From Vicia villosa (lineage: Eukaryota > Streptophyta > Magnoliopsida > Fabales > Fabaceae): 64,000 bases of DNA. The stretch is taken from assembly GCF_029867415.1 (NCBI RefSeq), contig NW_026705482.1:186001-250000 (forward strand). Reading direction: 5' to 3'. Positions 48,430-60,936 of this stretch are shown here, in pieces; position 1 is the first letter of the stretch, and the number at the start of each line of letters is the position of its first letter. The notes under the pieces were generated by a model. The model did not search any database, was not told the DNA's origin, and saw only the letters and a list, made by a program, of their open reading frames with translations. Both the position numbers and the translations under genes were made by a program.

Positions 48430-48717
48430 GCTTAAAGAGTTTTTTGGTCCCTGTAAATTGACGCGTTTTTTTTATTTTCGTCCCTGTATCTTTTTTTAGA
48501 AATGATCCGTGAATGTTAAACTCCTTTTTATTTTAGCCCCTAAAGTTAAAATTCGCAGAAAAATCCGTAAGAAACCTGCAAATTTTTCTGCAAATTTTAG
48601 TTTTAGGGACTAAATCCAAATGAAATTCAACATTTAAAGACTTTATCCAAGAAATAAAAGATACAGGGACGAAAATCAAAAACACGCTAACTTACAGTCA
48701 CCAAAAAACTATTTAAG
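48430..48717. mobile_element. MITE with long imperfect inverted repeats (about 288 bp)
   Basis: Left GCTTAAAGAGTTTTTTGGTC and the reverse complement of the right end, CACTTAAATAGTTTTTTGGT, match. TTTTCGTCCCTGTATCTTTT is also mirrored inside. No clear target duplication was found, so the superfamily is open. The style resembles the MITE at 25966-26149. Confidence 0.7.
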
Positions 48718-48747
48718 TGTTTGATCTTGAGATCAATACAGAGCCAT

Positions 48748-48759
48748 GCTCTGATACCA
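48748..48759 (-). other. Primer-binding site of a minus-strand copia element
   Basis: Minus strand TGGTATCAGAGC, two bases from the LTR at 48762. It lies only about 30 bp from the edge of the MITE. Confidence 0.88.
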
Positions 48760-48761
48760 AT

Positions 48762-50878
48762 TGAAGGTGGAGAAAAACACAAGAAAAGGGGGGGATTGAA
48801 TTGTGTTCTTTATCAATTAAAATTTCCCTTTCTTTTTCTTTAACGTCTTTTCTTTCGTTTGTTTAATCATCTATTGGATTATGCTTTGATGTTGCGGAAG
48901 CATGAAGCATAGAACTACATATCCAATGAGATGTTCATTTTAACTTCTAAGGATATCAAAACTTCTGACACGTTCAGTACAGTTCTGCAGATTAAAGCTT
49001 GGAAGTTCTAAGTTAAAATGACATGTGCAGAAAGTAAAAGACACATTCATTTTTATCCCGGTTCACCTTCTAACTAAGGCTACCTCCAATCCACCTTCTT
49101 CAGGTGATTTGCCTCTCAACAGAGGTCTTAATCCACTCTAACCAAATCATGATTACAACTGCACGATCCTCCGTCGTGACTAACAACCTGCAAAGCCAAA
49201 ATTTGTGACTAACCATCTGGACAATGACCCGTTCAGTGATCTCCGCGAGTTATAACGTCCATTGACCCAGGCACCCTACACAGTCTACCTACTGTGACTA
49301 ACCCTGCACAGCAAACCACTGTGACTAACGTCTGATAACGAATTGTTCAAGGATCCTAGCAGGATATAACATTCATCTATCATCTGGAGATTACATGTGT
49401 GCTTCTTAGTTAAGCAGATTGTCTCCTATTCTAAGTGCATAAGATATAACACATACGAGCAACAACTCAATGTGTTTTACATTATGAATACAAGCTACAT
49501 GTGTCTTGCAGTCTTCTAGTCTTCAGCTTCTAGATGAGATATTTGCTTTTACTGATTGGTAAGCAGAATTAGAATATTTTCTCCTTTCTTATGATTGCTT
49601 CTTCAATTTGATCTTCATCTTCGTTCTTCTTTAAGCAGTTTTAGAGCGACAACTCTATTGTTGATTGCTTCTGATTTGATCCTTAGCTTCTTCTTAAGCA
49701 GTATAAGAGCAGCAACTCTTATGTAGAATTGCTTCTTTAATTCTTTCCTTGAATATGGAGGTTGAAGTTTGGGAGCAATCACTCCTTCTTGTAAGACCAT
49801 CTCCTTTAATTCTGATTAAGCATATGTTGAACATTTGCACGAGGAATTGATTGCTTCTTCTGAAATATCTTCTTCTTCTTTCTCAGAATCACATAAGGAG
49901 CAACAACTCTTATATCCTTTGATTATGTCTTCATCATCAACTTTTGATGCATCTTCAGTAAGTGTACAACTTAGCTTTCTTGGGACGCATACTGCTCATT
50001 TAGCAGGAGTTGTCTGTCTTCTCTAGAACTCATCTTCTAGGAGGCAGATGCTAATAATGATTTTGTTCCATCATACACTTTATGTATATTGCCTTTTGCG
50101 TAACTTCTGATACATATCTTATGGATTTCTTCTTTCATATTTTCATGATCAATTTCTCACTACAGATTTTCTTCCGAATTACTTATTGATCTTCACTCTG
50201 TAGATGTATCCTAGATACATATTTTGATGCTCATTCTAGATGCATACTCAGATACATACTGGAACGCATACCTTCAAGTCTGAAGCTTTGATATATTTAT
50301 AGAGCTTGGTGTGTTACCGTTGGAATCTAGCCGTTTGAGACTTTTTTGAATGTTGTCTTGAATGCTTCGTCTAGATTGAGCCTTTTGTGACAAGTGTAGT
50401 TCTTTGGCAGAACCTTATCCATAACATGATGATTACAGTTGATGGCGTGCTTCTTTTAGTTAAGCTTGTCTTTCCAATGCACTGCATGTGGGTTGCTTCT
50501 TCTTTCAGCCTTGGGAGTTGTTCCCTTTTAAATGTTGCAACTGTTTTGCATGTGATGATGTTTCTAATGGCTCTTCCTTAGCTTCTAAGCTCTTTGTATT
50601 TAATTTAATCTTGTATGCTGAGCTGTAGTTTCTTTATTAGCTTGTACGTGACTTCTGCTGATTGTTTGTATGTTATATGTCACTGTATCGTAGTCTTCAG
50701 AACTTGTAGTTTCATAACTTCTGATCTTCATGTTTGTGTGATCTTCTGATGTTTGCGAGGCTTTTTTACTATAAATCAATTTCATAACTTTTTTAATTTT
50801 TATCGAAGTAAGTAAATAAATTATTTCTATGGTTTTTAACTTAGCCTCCACTTGGCGATAAGATTTTAATTATTAACA
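48762..50878 (-). mobile_element. Copia (Sirevirus/Maximus-like) 5' LTR, about 2.1 kb
   Basis: The minus strand ends ...TTCTCCACCTTCA at the PBS, which is secure. The outer end is placed at TGTTAATAATTAAAATCTTA (50878), where TG-initiated sequence follows unrelated DNA. No target copy could be checked because the other LTR is missing or displaced. A related fragment is at 39151-39800. Confidence 0.68.
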
Positions 50879-50883
50879 AAGGT

Positions 50884-52042
50884 AGATCTTCCTCTCGGTG
50901 GTAGATCCTCACTATTTTTCTCGTTTTTCTTTCACCTAGTGGAAGGATGTGATTCTCTTGGGTTCTAAAGTTGGTGGTCCTTCGGACATGTTTGTAGATT
51001 GTTTAAAGAGGGATTTGGAAACAATATTCTCACCTCTTCTCGGGATGATTCATGGGTTGACTATATTCCACTTAGTGTAGGATTCCATAAGATTTATAAT
51101 ATCGTTAGTCAGTTAGGTAGGATTGTTGTCGAAGTTGAGGTGTGAGTTGATGGGGTGTTTGATTATGATCTTAGGTGCAAGAAATCTCTTTTTTATTTAT
51201 GAGCAAAAGTTGGTCTATATATATTCCTCTTTATTCTATGTGTGGCTCCCTTATAAGATCATGATAGGTAGTGTTGGAAACATGTTTGAGATGGTGTGTT
51301 TTCGGTTGCCTTAGCACACACAACACTTGTAGCTCTGAAACTTCCTTCTACCTCCTCTTTTAGTAGAGAGAACTTTATTCCACCTTTCATTTGGGACTGC
51401 TTAGACTCTTTTAAGGTTGATTTATTTTCTTGATAGCTCGTGCAAGATAAGGTTTCCACTTGGATATGCATGTTTTAAATGGGAGATTAAAGTTGATTTT
51501 GAGGGTGTGATGTTCACTATGCATAAAGAGTCGACTTCTCATGTGTTTGTTACTTGTGAGTTGGTGACATTCTTGTGGTATATGATCTTTATATGGTTAT
51601 GGTTATTTTTTGTTTTTCTTATAGATCTCTTGTCTCTTTTTGAGTTTTTTATTTCCTTAGGTGAACTATCTAAAATTAGAGGTGGCATTTCCATGATTAG
51701 GCACCAGTTGCCTATCATTATGAAAATCTCGAAATGGTGTTATCTTTACAAGTATGTCAGTTTTAGTGGATGAATTAAAAGATAAGAGGAGATTTCTTTT
51801 TCTTGGAAATGGTACATTGTTAGGTTTGCGACTACCTCCCGTGTTTTTTATTGACTTTATAACCATAATATCTGCCTAAGTCAATATCGCTTTGAGAGTC
51901 TTCGACATGCTTCTTTGGCAAAGTGTTTTTGTGCTTTCTAATGTATTTTGTTTTTGATGGAGGCTCCTAGGGGTTGAGATCTTACTTGTTTTTTTTCTTA
52001 CTAGTGTTATGTTTCATTGCTTTCTTTGATCATATATGAGTT
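50884..52042 (+). pseudogene. LINE reverse-transcriptase 3' end, copy A
   Basis: Translation across many stops gives a plant L1-type C-terminal region: WVDYIPLSVGFHKIYNIVSQ, then FIPPFIWDCLDSFKVDLFS and QLVQDKVSTW, ending with a (C)-x-H-type finger area around HVFVTCELVTFLWYMI. This layout is the zf-RVT tail that follows the polymerase in plant LINEs. The polymerase domain itself is absent, as expected for 5'-truncated LINE copies. It is too damaged to encode anything. Confidence 0.65.
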
Positions 52043-53063
52043 GATTTGGAAACAATATTCTGACCTCTTTTCAGGATGATTCATGGGTTGACTATATTCC
52101 ACTTCGTGTAAGATTCCCCAAGCTTTTTAATATTGCTAGTCAGCTTGGTAGGATTGTTGCCGAAGTTGAGGTGTGAGTTGATGGGATGTTTGATTAGGAT
52201 CTTAGGTGCAAGAAATCTCTTTTTTATTTATGAGAAGAAGTTGGTCTATAATATAATCCTTGTTATTCTATGTGTGGCTCCCTTATAGGATCCTAATAGG
52301 TGGTGTGTTTTTGGTTGCCTAAACACACATAACACTTCTAGATCTAAAACTTCCTTCTACCTCCTCTTTCAGTAAAGAGAACTTGATTCACCTCTCATTT
52401 GGGACAACTTAGATTCTTTTAAAGTTGATGTGTTTTCTTGACAGCTCGTGCAAGATAAGGTTTTTACTTGGATATGCATGTTTTAAGCGGAAGGTTATTG
52501 TTGATTTTGAGGGGGTGATGTTAACTTTGCATAAAGAGTTGGTTGAGTCGACTTATCATCTATTTTTTACTTGTGAGTTGGTGACATTCTTGTGGTATAT
52601 GATCTATGGTTATGGTGGTTTTTAGTTTTTCTGATAGATATCTCGTTCTTTTTTGAGTTTTTTATTTCCTTGGGTGAACTATCTAAGATTAGAGGTGGTA
52701 TTTTCATGATTAGGCACTAAGTTGTTTATCATTATGGAAATCTCGAAATGATGTTATATTTACAAGTATGTCAATTTTAGTGGATGAAGTAGAAGATAAG
52801 AGGAGATTTCTTTTTCTTGGAAATGGTACCTTGTTAGGTTTGCGACTACCTCCCGTGTTTTCTTTGATTGACTTGATAACTCTAATATCTGTCTAAGTCA
52901 ATATCGCTTTTAGAGTCTTTGACATGCTTGACAGAGTTTTTTGTGCTTTCTAATTTATTTATTTTGTTGATGGTGGCTCCGAGAGGTTGAGATCTTACTT
53001 ATTTTTCTTTCTAACTAGTGTTATGTTTCATTGCTTTCTTTGATCATATATGGGTTGAATTGG
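52043..53063 (+). pseudogene. LINE 3' end, copy B (tandem duplicate)
   Basis: GATTTGGAAACAATATTC recurs 1031 bp after its first occurrence (51012 and 52043), and the whole following kilobase repeats with substitutions and small indels, including the LFFTCELVTFLWYMIYGY block. Both copies end in TTTGATCATATATG(A/G)GTTGA. The head-to-tail order indicates a local duplication or two adjacent insertions. Confidence 0.75.
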
Positions 53064-53219
53064 TAGGGCTGATAACCTTATAATTGCATTTTATTTATTT
53101 ATTTTGTTGTTTAGTATCTTATTTTATTTTTATGAGGTTTATATATACCTCTTGTATCTCAGCTCGTCTCTACTTCTTTGTATTCTTTTTATTTTTGTTG
53201 TTTAGTTTTAAATATAATA

Positions 53220-53923
<704 letters not shown>

Positions 53924-53932
53924 TATATAAAA
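53924..53932 (+). promoter_or_regulatory. TATA box of the Dof gene
   Basis: TATATAAAA lies 70 bp before the ATG. Transcription would start near 53955-53965, giving a leader of about 40-45 bases. Confidence 0.65.
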
Positions 53933-54001
53933 AGCACGTCTACAACAATATTTTCCTCCTCAACCCCAACCAAAAACTTCTTCATTAAGAATAATCCAAT
54001 A

Positions 54002-54466
54002 ATGGCTGAAGAGAATCAAGCGATTAAGCTATTTGGTGCAACGATAAAACTCCATGATGTTGAAACAAAAGAAAGAGAAGATCAAGATGAAGATCCGACG
54101 GTGGAGAAGAGATCAGAGAAGATCATACCGTGTCCAAGATGCAAGAGCATGGAAACTAAATTCTGTTATTTCAACAACTACAACGTGAATCAGCCTAGAC
54201 ATTTTTGTAAGAGCTGTCAGAGGTATTGGACGGCTGGTGGAGCCCTCCGTAACATACCAGTTGGAGCCGGTCGTCGGAAGGCTAAGCCGCCGGGACATGA
54301 AGATAGCGGTTCGAATTCGCCGGAGAGTTGTTTTTATGAAGGTGATTCTGATGATCATGGACATCAGTGGCACGTTGAAACGGTTCCTGAGAGTGGTTTC
54401 CGGGAAGTTTTTTCCGGTAAACGGCGGAGGAAGAATTCAGGTTGTTATTCGTTAGCTATGATGTAA
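54002..54466 (+). CDS. Dof-type zinc-finger transcription factor (COG1/Dof1.5-like), 154 aa
   Basis: A plant-specific nuclear DNA-binding protein; the Dof finger binds AAAG sites. The single exon starts at ATG 54002, 70 bp after a TATA box, with [20 protein letters not shown], the short N-terminal IKLFG motif typical of the CDF/COG1 group. The Dof domain spans residues 42-93, with C44, C47, C69 and C72 in CX2CX21CX2C spacing, the diagnostic [16 protein letters not shown] stretch, and a basic GAGRRK end. The C-terminal 60 residues are acidic then basic (KRRRK near 140-144, a possible nuclear signal). The long C-terminal motifs of flowering-time CDFs are absent, so it fits the short Dof1.5/COG1 branch, whose members act in light or phytochrome signalling. 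It appears intact. A MULE lies 421 bp downstream. Confidence 0.95.
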   Translation: MAEENQAIKLFGATIKLHDVETKEREDQDEDPTVEKRSEKIIPCPRCKSMETKFCYFNNYNVNQPRHFCKSCQRYWTAGGALRNIPVGAGRRKAKPPGHEDSGSNSPESCFYEGDSDDHGHQWHVETVPESGFREVFSGKRRRKNSGCYSLAMM

Positions 54467-54887
54467 TTTTTGTCTTGTTCTTTTTTAACTATGGATAGAG
54501 AATAAACCATTTTCTCACCTATGAATTTTAAGTTTTTAAAGTTTAGGTAAGGAGGTATTAAAAGAGTATAAAATTGAAATGTATATTTGTATCTTATGGA
54601 AAATTATTATTCTCAATTTAAATTTAGAGTATATTTGATCATTAATTGATGATTATATATTGGGTACTAATGAGAATGTTAATGTAAACCATTTACTTAT
54701 AAAGTAAGAGTCAATGGTATTCTCTTTTTTCTTTTTCTTTTTTTTCAATTGATGTATTATTTTTTAATTAGAATTTTTATTTGGTATAAAGTAGTAAGAA
54801 TGATCCATATATAATAGTTCTTTTTTGTTATTTTCATAAAGTGGAAAATGTAATAAAAAATACAAATGAAAGAGAGTAATAAATTTT
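54467..54887 (+). other. 3' flank of the Dof gene
   Basis: AT-rich. AATAAA at about 54502 could serve as a polyadenylation signal. TAAATTTT at 54880-54887 is the left target copy of the next element. Confidence 0.45.
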
Positions 54888-54953
54888 GGAAATTTCTTTA
54901 TTCACCTCCCTACGGGGTTGACCCCCAGCGAAAATCTAAATTTACCCCTGCTT

Positions 54954-55110
54954 CGAAGATGCATATCAGAAGTTTTTTTTTTTAGATTTTTCCAGATTTC
55001 GGAAATGCATCTCCGAAAAAATTGGAATTTTGATTAATTTTGAGATGCATCTCCGAAAACACAAAAAAATTTGGAATTGTGATTAATTCGGATATGCATA
55101 TCCGAATTAG
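54954..55110. repeat. Left array of four 20-bp palindromes
   Basis: Palindromic sites near 54954, 54998, 55037 and 55086, spaced about 40-50 bp, for example TTCGGAAATGCATCTCCGAA and TTCGGATATGCATATCCGAA. Confidence 0.88.
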
Positions 55111-55927
55111 TCAAAATCCCAAAATATTAAAAATTTTGGGATGTCAATCAATAGAGGAAGGATCAAGCTTAATAAAATATTTCTTTTTTCATATGACCAA
55201 TAATTCCTTTTATATCTATCTAATCAATTCTATATATTTACAAAACATTATTTTTCTCTCACATGAATAATCAATTCTAGATAATATCAAATAAATAATA
55301 AATAACACATGAATTTAATTATTTTTTTAATTATAAATAACACTACTAAAAATTTGATCAACTAACGTACTTTTTATATTACTACTAAAAATTTACTATT
55401 ATATTGATGTTAATGAAAAAAAAAATATTTTTTTAATTCTTAAACAAATTTCTCATTATTTTCTTCAATTTCATTTAAATTAAAGAATAAAATTAATATT
55501 TATATGTATAATTATACTAGAGATTCACTTAAATTTTAATTCTATTCACTTAACAAAGTATTTACATTTACTACTATAATTTCTATCAAATTGATTTTAT
55601 ATGAAATAAAAAGTTTTTTTTTATTTTTTTAAAATATTCTCATTGTTTTTTTAATTTTATTAAAATTAAATTCTATTCTGTTCAATTAAAATAAAGTATC
55701 AAATAATTTATTTGTAAATAAAGTAATAGTTCATAAAAAATTGTTGAAAAAATTTAATTATAAATAATAACTACAAAATATTTTAATTTAAAAAAAGATG
55801 TTAATAATTATTATCATATTTTAATGATAATGATATATTTAATAATATCTTTTAATTAATACAATTAATTATACTATTAATTGTATTGATTCTCCTTTAT
55901 TTTAATTTTTTAATAATTATTGAATTT

Positions 55928-56165
55928 TTTCGGAAATGCATATCCGAAACATTGTAAGATCAAAAATTGGAATATTTCGGATATGCATCTCCGAAGACCC
56001 CTCTCCAAAAAAAAAAGGTGATTTCGGAAATGCATCTCTGAAAACACTTTTTTTTGTGTTTTCGGAGATATATTTCCGAAAACACTTTTTTGTGTTTTCG
56101 GAAGTGCACTTCCGAAATCAACTTTTTTTCAGAAAAAAAGTGATTTCGGAGATGCGTTTCTGAAA
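55928..56165. repeat. Right array of six 20-bp palindromes
   Basis: Sites near 55928, 55975, 56020, 56058, 56095 and 56142, for example TTCGGAAGTGCACTTCCGAA. Symmetrical changes in both arms suggest that the dyad symmetry matters or is maintained. Confidence 0.88.
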
Positions 56166-56385
56166 TATAGGGGCATTATGGGAATTTTGTCGGAGGTGAC
56201 CAAGAAGGTTAGGGATTCAATAAAGAAATTTTCTAAATTTTTCATGTTGCGACTTAATTGAGTAAGTGTTTATACTTTCTTTAATAATAAAGTTTTATGT
56301 AGAATTTATAATAACTTGTAAAAATAAATCATAAGGATCCAACATTATTATAACTCCTAGAAGATTTGATTTTTGGCAGAAAATT

Positions 56386-59300
56386 GTGTATAGACAAAAA
56401 AAAAGAAAACAAATTTTGAATTATATATCTAGTTTTAGATTTATATTGCATAGAAAATTTTCAATTAAATCGAGTATGATCATCAATAATAATGAGAATG
56501 GCATCGCAATGAATCAATCACCTCAACCTCCTTCGCAAGGCATCGCAAAGTCTAGCGCGACAATTCCATTGCATCCAGATATGATTCAAGCTCCACAAAT
56601 AGCCAGATCTATTCAAGTAACTTTAATCGAACCTCATATTTTGCCTTCATTCTAGCAACCTGGAGCCTTAGATGGCCTTCAAGTGCTACAAGTGAACCTC
56701 GAAGTGCAAGGTGCTAACGAATTGTTGAACAGTATGTACAACATCAATCAACGGCAAAATTCAGACGCACTCGAAGAAAGCCTCCACGGCGCTTCCCTCG
56801 CAAAAACACTATCAAAGAGGTTTTGTCAAGAAGCATTCATACTTCCGTTCCGAAGCTGAACGGGGTAAAGAAAGATGAAACTCCTCAATTAAGAGTTCAT
56901 CATAGGAGCAGGATGCAATAGACTCCTTCCCAAAGCCTCGTAAGAGACCGAGGCTATCACGCTCAGAAAGGTGCAGCGGAAGCATCTGTTGTTTATTTGG
57001 ATTTTGGAAGTAAAATACCATAATACATGGAGAAGTCGCTCAAGCAGGGGAAAATGATAGCAAGGGAGACCCCGACAAGCACATGCAAATCATCAATGAC
57101 CGACTAAATTATTTTACCATTGATGATGCATCTAAGTGCAAGTTATTTGCATGAACTCTTATATGACCGACCAAGTTGTGGTTCAATGGCTTGTTGAACA
57201 GGAGCATTACATCTTGGACGGATTTGTGTGAGCGGTTCTCTACATGCTTCACAGTCAGGAAGAGACAACCAGTGACTGAAAGCCGCCCTAAGCAAGATTT
57301 TTTAGTGAAAGAAGAATAACTTGCGGTTTTACATAGATTGATTTATGCAATTCGATGTCGAAATTGAACGAGCCGGAGAGGGTCTTCAGTGCTGGATCTT
57401 TGATTATGACCACCTGAGGGACCATCCCTTCAAGTTAAAGATAGAGAGGAAAAAAGTGAAGACCATCCAAGAGATGCTTACCATGATTGAATCGTGCATG
57501 CTCTTAGTGGAGAAGTTGAAAACGAGATTCGACAATTTAACATCTATCGAGACCCACTTTAGTCGCCCGACCAAGAAGGAGTCCTGCTGGTGCTGAGATG
57601 AATCTGACCAGGGTATGCAAAGGCACTATGACTAGTACACCCCTGTACTGTTTCTCGGGAGATCACCAATATTGAATTTCAAAAAGGAGGAGTCTGACAT
57701 CCTTACCCCATTAGGGAAACATCTTGCATTGATAAATCGAAGTATAGTCACTTTTATAAGAGTTATAGCCACAAAATTGACGAGTGCATCCGGCTGAAGA
57801 ATTCCATTAAGGGAATGATTAAGAAGGGTCTGCACCAAAAGAGATATGAAGGAATCACCTAAAGACAGATCCACCTTAAAGACTACAGATGTTAGCACCA
57901 GCAACGAGAGCAAGAAGGCCAGCAATGGAAAGTATCCATACATCACCGCCATCTTTGGAGGAGGACTCAAGGAAAATCCCCCTCCAAGGGGACTATGAAG
58001 AGGAAAATCATTGGGATTATGGTCATCCATAAAAATAATGCAAGCAGTTCGGTGAAGATTCCCGATTGGCCTATGTTGGGATTCTGGGACTCTGGGAAGG
58101 TGGGAAGGATTCCTAAATGAAATTCTGGTATCAGATATAAGATGTCGAATGAGATGTCATGACACTATATCTGAGTAATGAACACAAATAACAACAACAA
58201 CAACAAACTTGCAGAAAGTAAATAACACAACGATATGTTTACCCAGTTCGGAACAATCCTTCCTACTTTAGGGGCTACCAAGCCAGGATGAAATCAATAT
58301 TCGATAGTATAAATTCGAAGTTAAACAGTTTCAGTTTACCCTTCTCACTTAATCACTACCCTTCCTATGATATCTACCTAAGTCTCACCTAGGTATGAGG
58401 CCTTCTTCAAATCCCTTCTAGTCACAATCCCTGTGACAAAATAAAAATCAAATAAAAATAACCAGAAGAAACCTTCTAGATCAAACTACTCCTCGATGCT
58501 TTAAAGCTTACGAGAATGCAAATACTCTCCTTGCTTAAAAGCTTCAGAGATCAAAACAACATTCAACAGCTAAAGGTTTGTGAATATGCACATATGGAAC
58601 ACACAGAAAATAAGGATTCCTAAATCCTAAAACAAATAATATCAGTTCCACACCTAAACTAGGTTACATCCCTTCTATATATAGATAATTCTTTTCTGGG
58701 ATGGGCTTCAAATTGCAGCAGAAAGGCTGCAAAAATTCATCTACTTGTTCTCCAAGAAATTAGGTCTTCAATGCAATCTTTCCTAAAATGCCTCCAGTAA
58801 TAGACAGCGTGGAAAACTTCTGATTGAAACCATCTTGGCAAAAATATCAGCTAAAAGATTTCTCCGAATATTCTGAGCTGAAATAAAGATTCTTGTAGAA
58901 AATAAAATAGCCTGATCCAAGTGTCGGATCAGCTTTCTGCAGCTAGGATGTCATGACATCTTTTTTAGCATGTTGATGTCTGAATGCTAAGTCATATAGC
59001 ATCTCTTCCATCACGATCTTCCTCAGAGTGTTTTAGCAAAATTCATGCCAACAATCAGAGAGCCTTCACTAAAGAAATATTCCTCAGGTAATCACGATTA
59101 CAATTGAGAAGTGTGATGTCTTTAAGGTCCTCATTGATGGAGGCAGATCTTGCATTATTATGTAATTGGAGTTGTTCAAGAAGACGGGCCTTTATTGAGG
59201 TAGCTTATGGTCGTATGAAAGCTCTGACCTCCAGGAATTCAACGGAACAACCATCCATTCTTAGGGATATGTCGAGCTGATGGTCTCGGTAGCTAATGGG

Positions 59301-59520
59301 AATGACATTCGGGTAATCAATTTGCAATTCCTCATTTTCCGTTGTAGAACCATTTACAACTGTATCTTAAGAATATATTTTTCAGTCATGTTGGACATTG
59401 TAGCCTCGTCGGTGCATCTCTAGCCAAAGTATCACAATCTTCAAGTGGAACCAGCCACTATCAATGTTAACCTCAAGGGATAAAAAGAATCTATCAAGAT
59501 CTCTAGAAGGATCAAGAAGA
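56386..59520 (+). pseudogene. Decayed Ty3/gypsy gag-protease, split by an LTR
   Basis: Fragments in order along plus: an N-terminal Pro/Gln/Ser stretch (MNQSPQPPSQGIAKSSATIP, about 56508); DLNYFTIDDASKCKLFA (about 57100), then LWFNGLLNRSITSWTDLCER and FSTCFTVRKRQPVTES, a retrotransposon gag core; EGLQCWIFDYDHLRDHPFKL (57380); and FYKSYSHKIDECIRLKNSIK (57740), a degenerate knuckle. After the LTR at 58118-59053 comes VFKVLIDGGRSCIIM (59128), an aspartic-protease block with D-G-G in place of D-G/N-S. Stops and frameshifts are frequent throughout. RT and integrase were not found. The lineage looks Tat/Ogre-like by its protease context. Confidence 0.72.
58118..59053 (-). mobile_element. Sirevirus-family LTR inserted in the gypsy relic (936 bp)
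   Basis: It begins TGAAATTCTGGTATCAGATA and ends ATGCCAACA on plus, like the LTRs at 40027 and 45543. It shares the ACCCAGTTCGGAAC and GCTACCAAGCCAGGA blocks with them. No internal region, PBS or polypurine tract adjoins it, so it is a solo or truncated LTR. The flanking five bases (CTAAA and ATCAG) do not match, leaving the mechanism open. Confidence 0.75.
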
Positions 59521-59819
59521 AGGCATGATGATGGAGATTGATGTAGCTTCCCTCCCCAGAAAACTCAGTAGGATGGGCATCTATTCCCCAAAAAATAGCT
59601 ATACCAGCAAAGGCAAACAAGGAGAATAAGCATCGGCTAATCCGTCGGGTTATGTTTTCTTTGCCCCATCTATATTAAATATTGTGATTGTATAACCATC
59701 ATCCTTATGTATAAGAATATCTTTCCATTATAAATGAAATACTACATTTTCTAAAATATATGTTTCTTTTTATCTTTACATAATCATCACGAGTCCAGGG
59801 TGTGACCCACATGATCAAG
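59521..59819. other. Transition from the gypsy relic to minisatellites
   Basis: AT-rich. No gene or clear border was recognised. Confidence 0.4.
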
Positions 59820-60075
59820 GCCTGATACATCTAAAGATAGCGGTGCTATTAGAGAAACTTTATATGTCCGACTGCAATAACCAATTTTCCACCTAAAGTT
59901 AGGGGTGCTGTTGGAGACGCTCTTTACATCTGACTACAAAATCAATTCTCCACCTAAAGTTAGGGGTGCGGCCAGAGACGATTTGTATATCCCGCTACAA
60001 CAAAAAAATTCCCAACTAGAGTAAGAGGTGTTGTCAGAGACATTTTTACGTCTGTTTAGAACATTTAATTCTCCA
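59820..60075. repeat. Degenerate minisatellite of about 62 bp, four copies
   Basis: AAAGTTAGGGGTGCT or close variants recur near 59832, 59894, 59955 and 60016, each followed by GAGA(C/A) and a CATC/CGACTACAA-like tail. Confidence 0.8.
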
Positions 60076-60936
60076 TAAGCAATAAAGGTTCACCATCTCT
60101 TACATCTAGCCACTCTAGAGGTCGTTGAGGGTTGGCCATATGTCTATCATTGACCGAGTTTTCATCTGGTGGGGAAAAGGGGAATAAAAATTTGGCTAGG
60201 AATGGCCTTAGTGGTGTCTAATAAGACCATGTTTAATTTATTGAGATGCTTTCAAACTCTCTTGTTCTTGTGTTTTTTCTGCGCTTTTTTAAATCTCTAT
60301 GATTTCCTATATGTGACCTAAAATGTTTTTGAAATTATCTTAAAAGGATAAGGGTATATTCAACCCCCATTTTAGACCTATTTAAGTCCATATTCTCACC
60401 CAATAATAACATGGAATGTTATGCAAGTTCCTTAAGTTATTATCGTGGTGATAATGGTGTATACCACCCTTTAATCTAAAACCACTACGGACCCTAGAGT
60501 TAGAATCAAATACTTTATTTCCCATCAAACATTCTCCGTAACAGGATGACTAAAAAGATAGTTGATGGGTACTCCATAAATCATGTTGAGGGACATGAGT
60601 GACCTATATGGAATTTTCTCATCCTGCATAACAAGATAAATTTCTAAGGGCCCAATATTAAACGGGACAATGATGACATGATTTATGGATTATGTTCAAT
60701 ATAGACATAAGGGAAAAAAGGTAATTATATACAAACGTTATCACGAAGAGGTTTTTTCATATTACTTGAAATTTTTGTGACTTGGGTATCAGTGATGTGT
60801 TGTTAGATACCACTCACTATTAATTATATTAAATGTGTGATAGTATAATTGTCAATGTCATGAGAACATACATAGTCACATACATAAGGACAAATTGATG
60901 ATAGACATAATGAATAATTCAAATACGAAATACTAT
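60076..60936. other. AT-rich stretch leading into an LTR-like region
   Basis: No ORF or repeat was recognised. GTTAGATACCACTCACTATT near 60801 may be the start or upstream part of the LTR that ends at 61442. Confidence 0.4.

Larger units (their letters stand above)
54888..56233. mobile_element. Non-autonomous MULE with palindrome arrays (1346 bp)
   Basis: The termini are inverted: left GGAAATTTCTTTATT, right reverse complement GAAAATTTCTTTATT. They are flanked by TAAATTTT (54880-54887 and 56234-56241), 8 bp exact or 9 bp imperfect. The left 80 bases match the left end of the MULE at 26345. About ten copies of the palindrome TTCGGARATGCATYTCCGAA or variants stand in two groups, 54954-55110 and 55928-56165, around an AT-rich core. 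There is no transposase. Confidence 0.8.

Noticed and set aside
54954..56165. Regularly spaced palindromes read as a CRISPR-like array
   Set aside because: The repeats are diverged, the spacers are AT-rich and not of uniform length, no cas genes exist and the genome is a plant.
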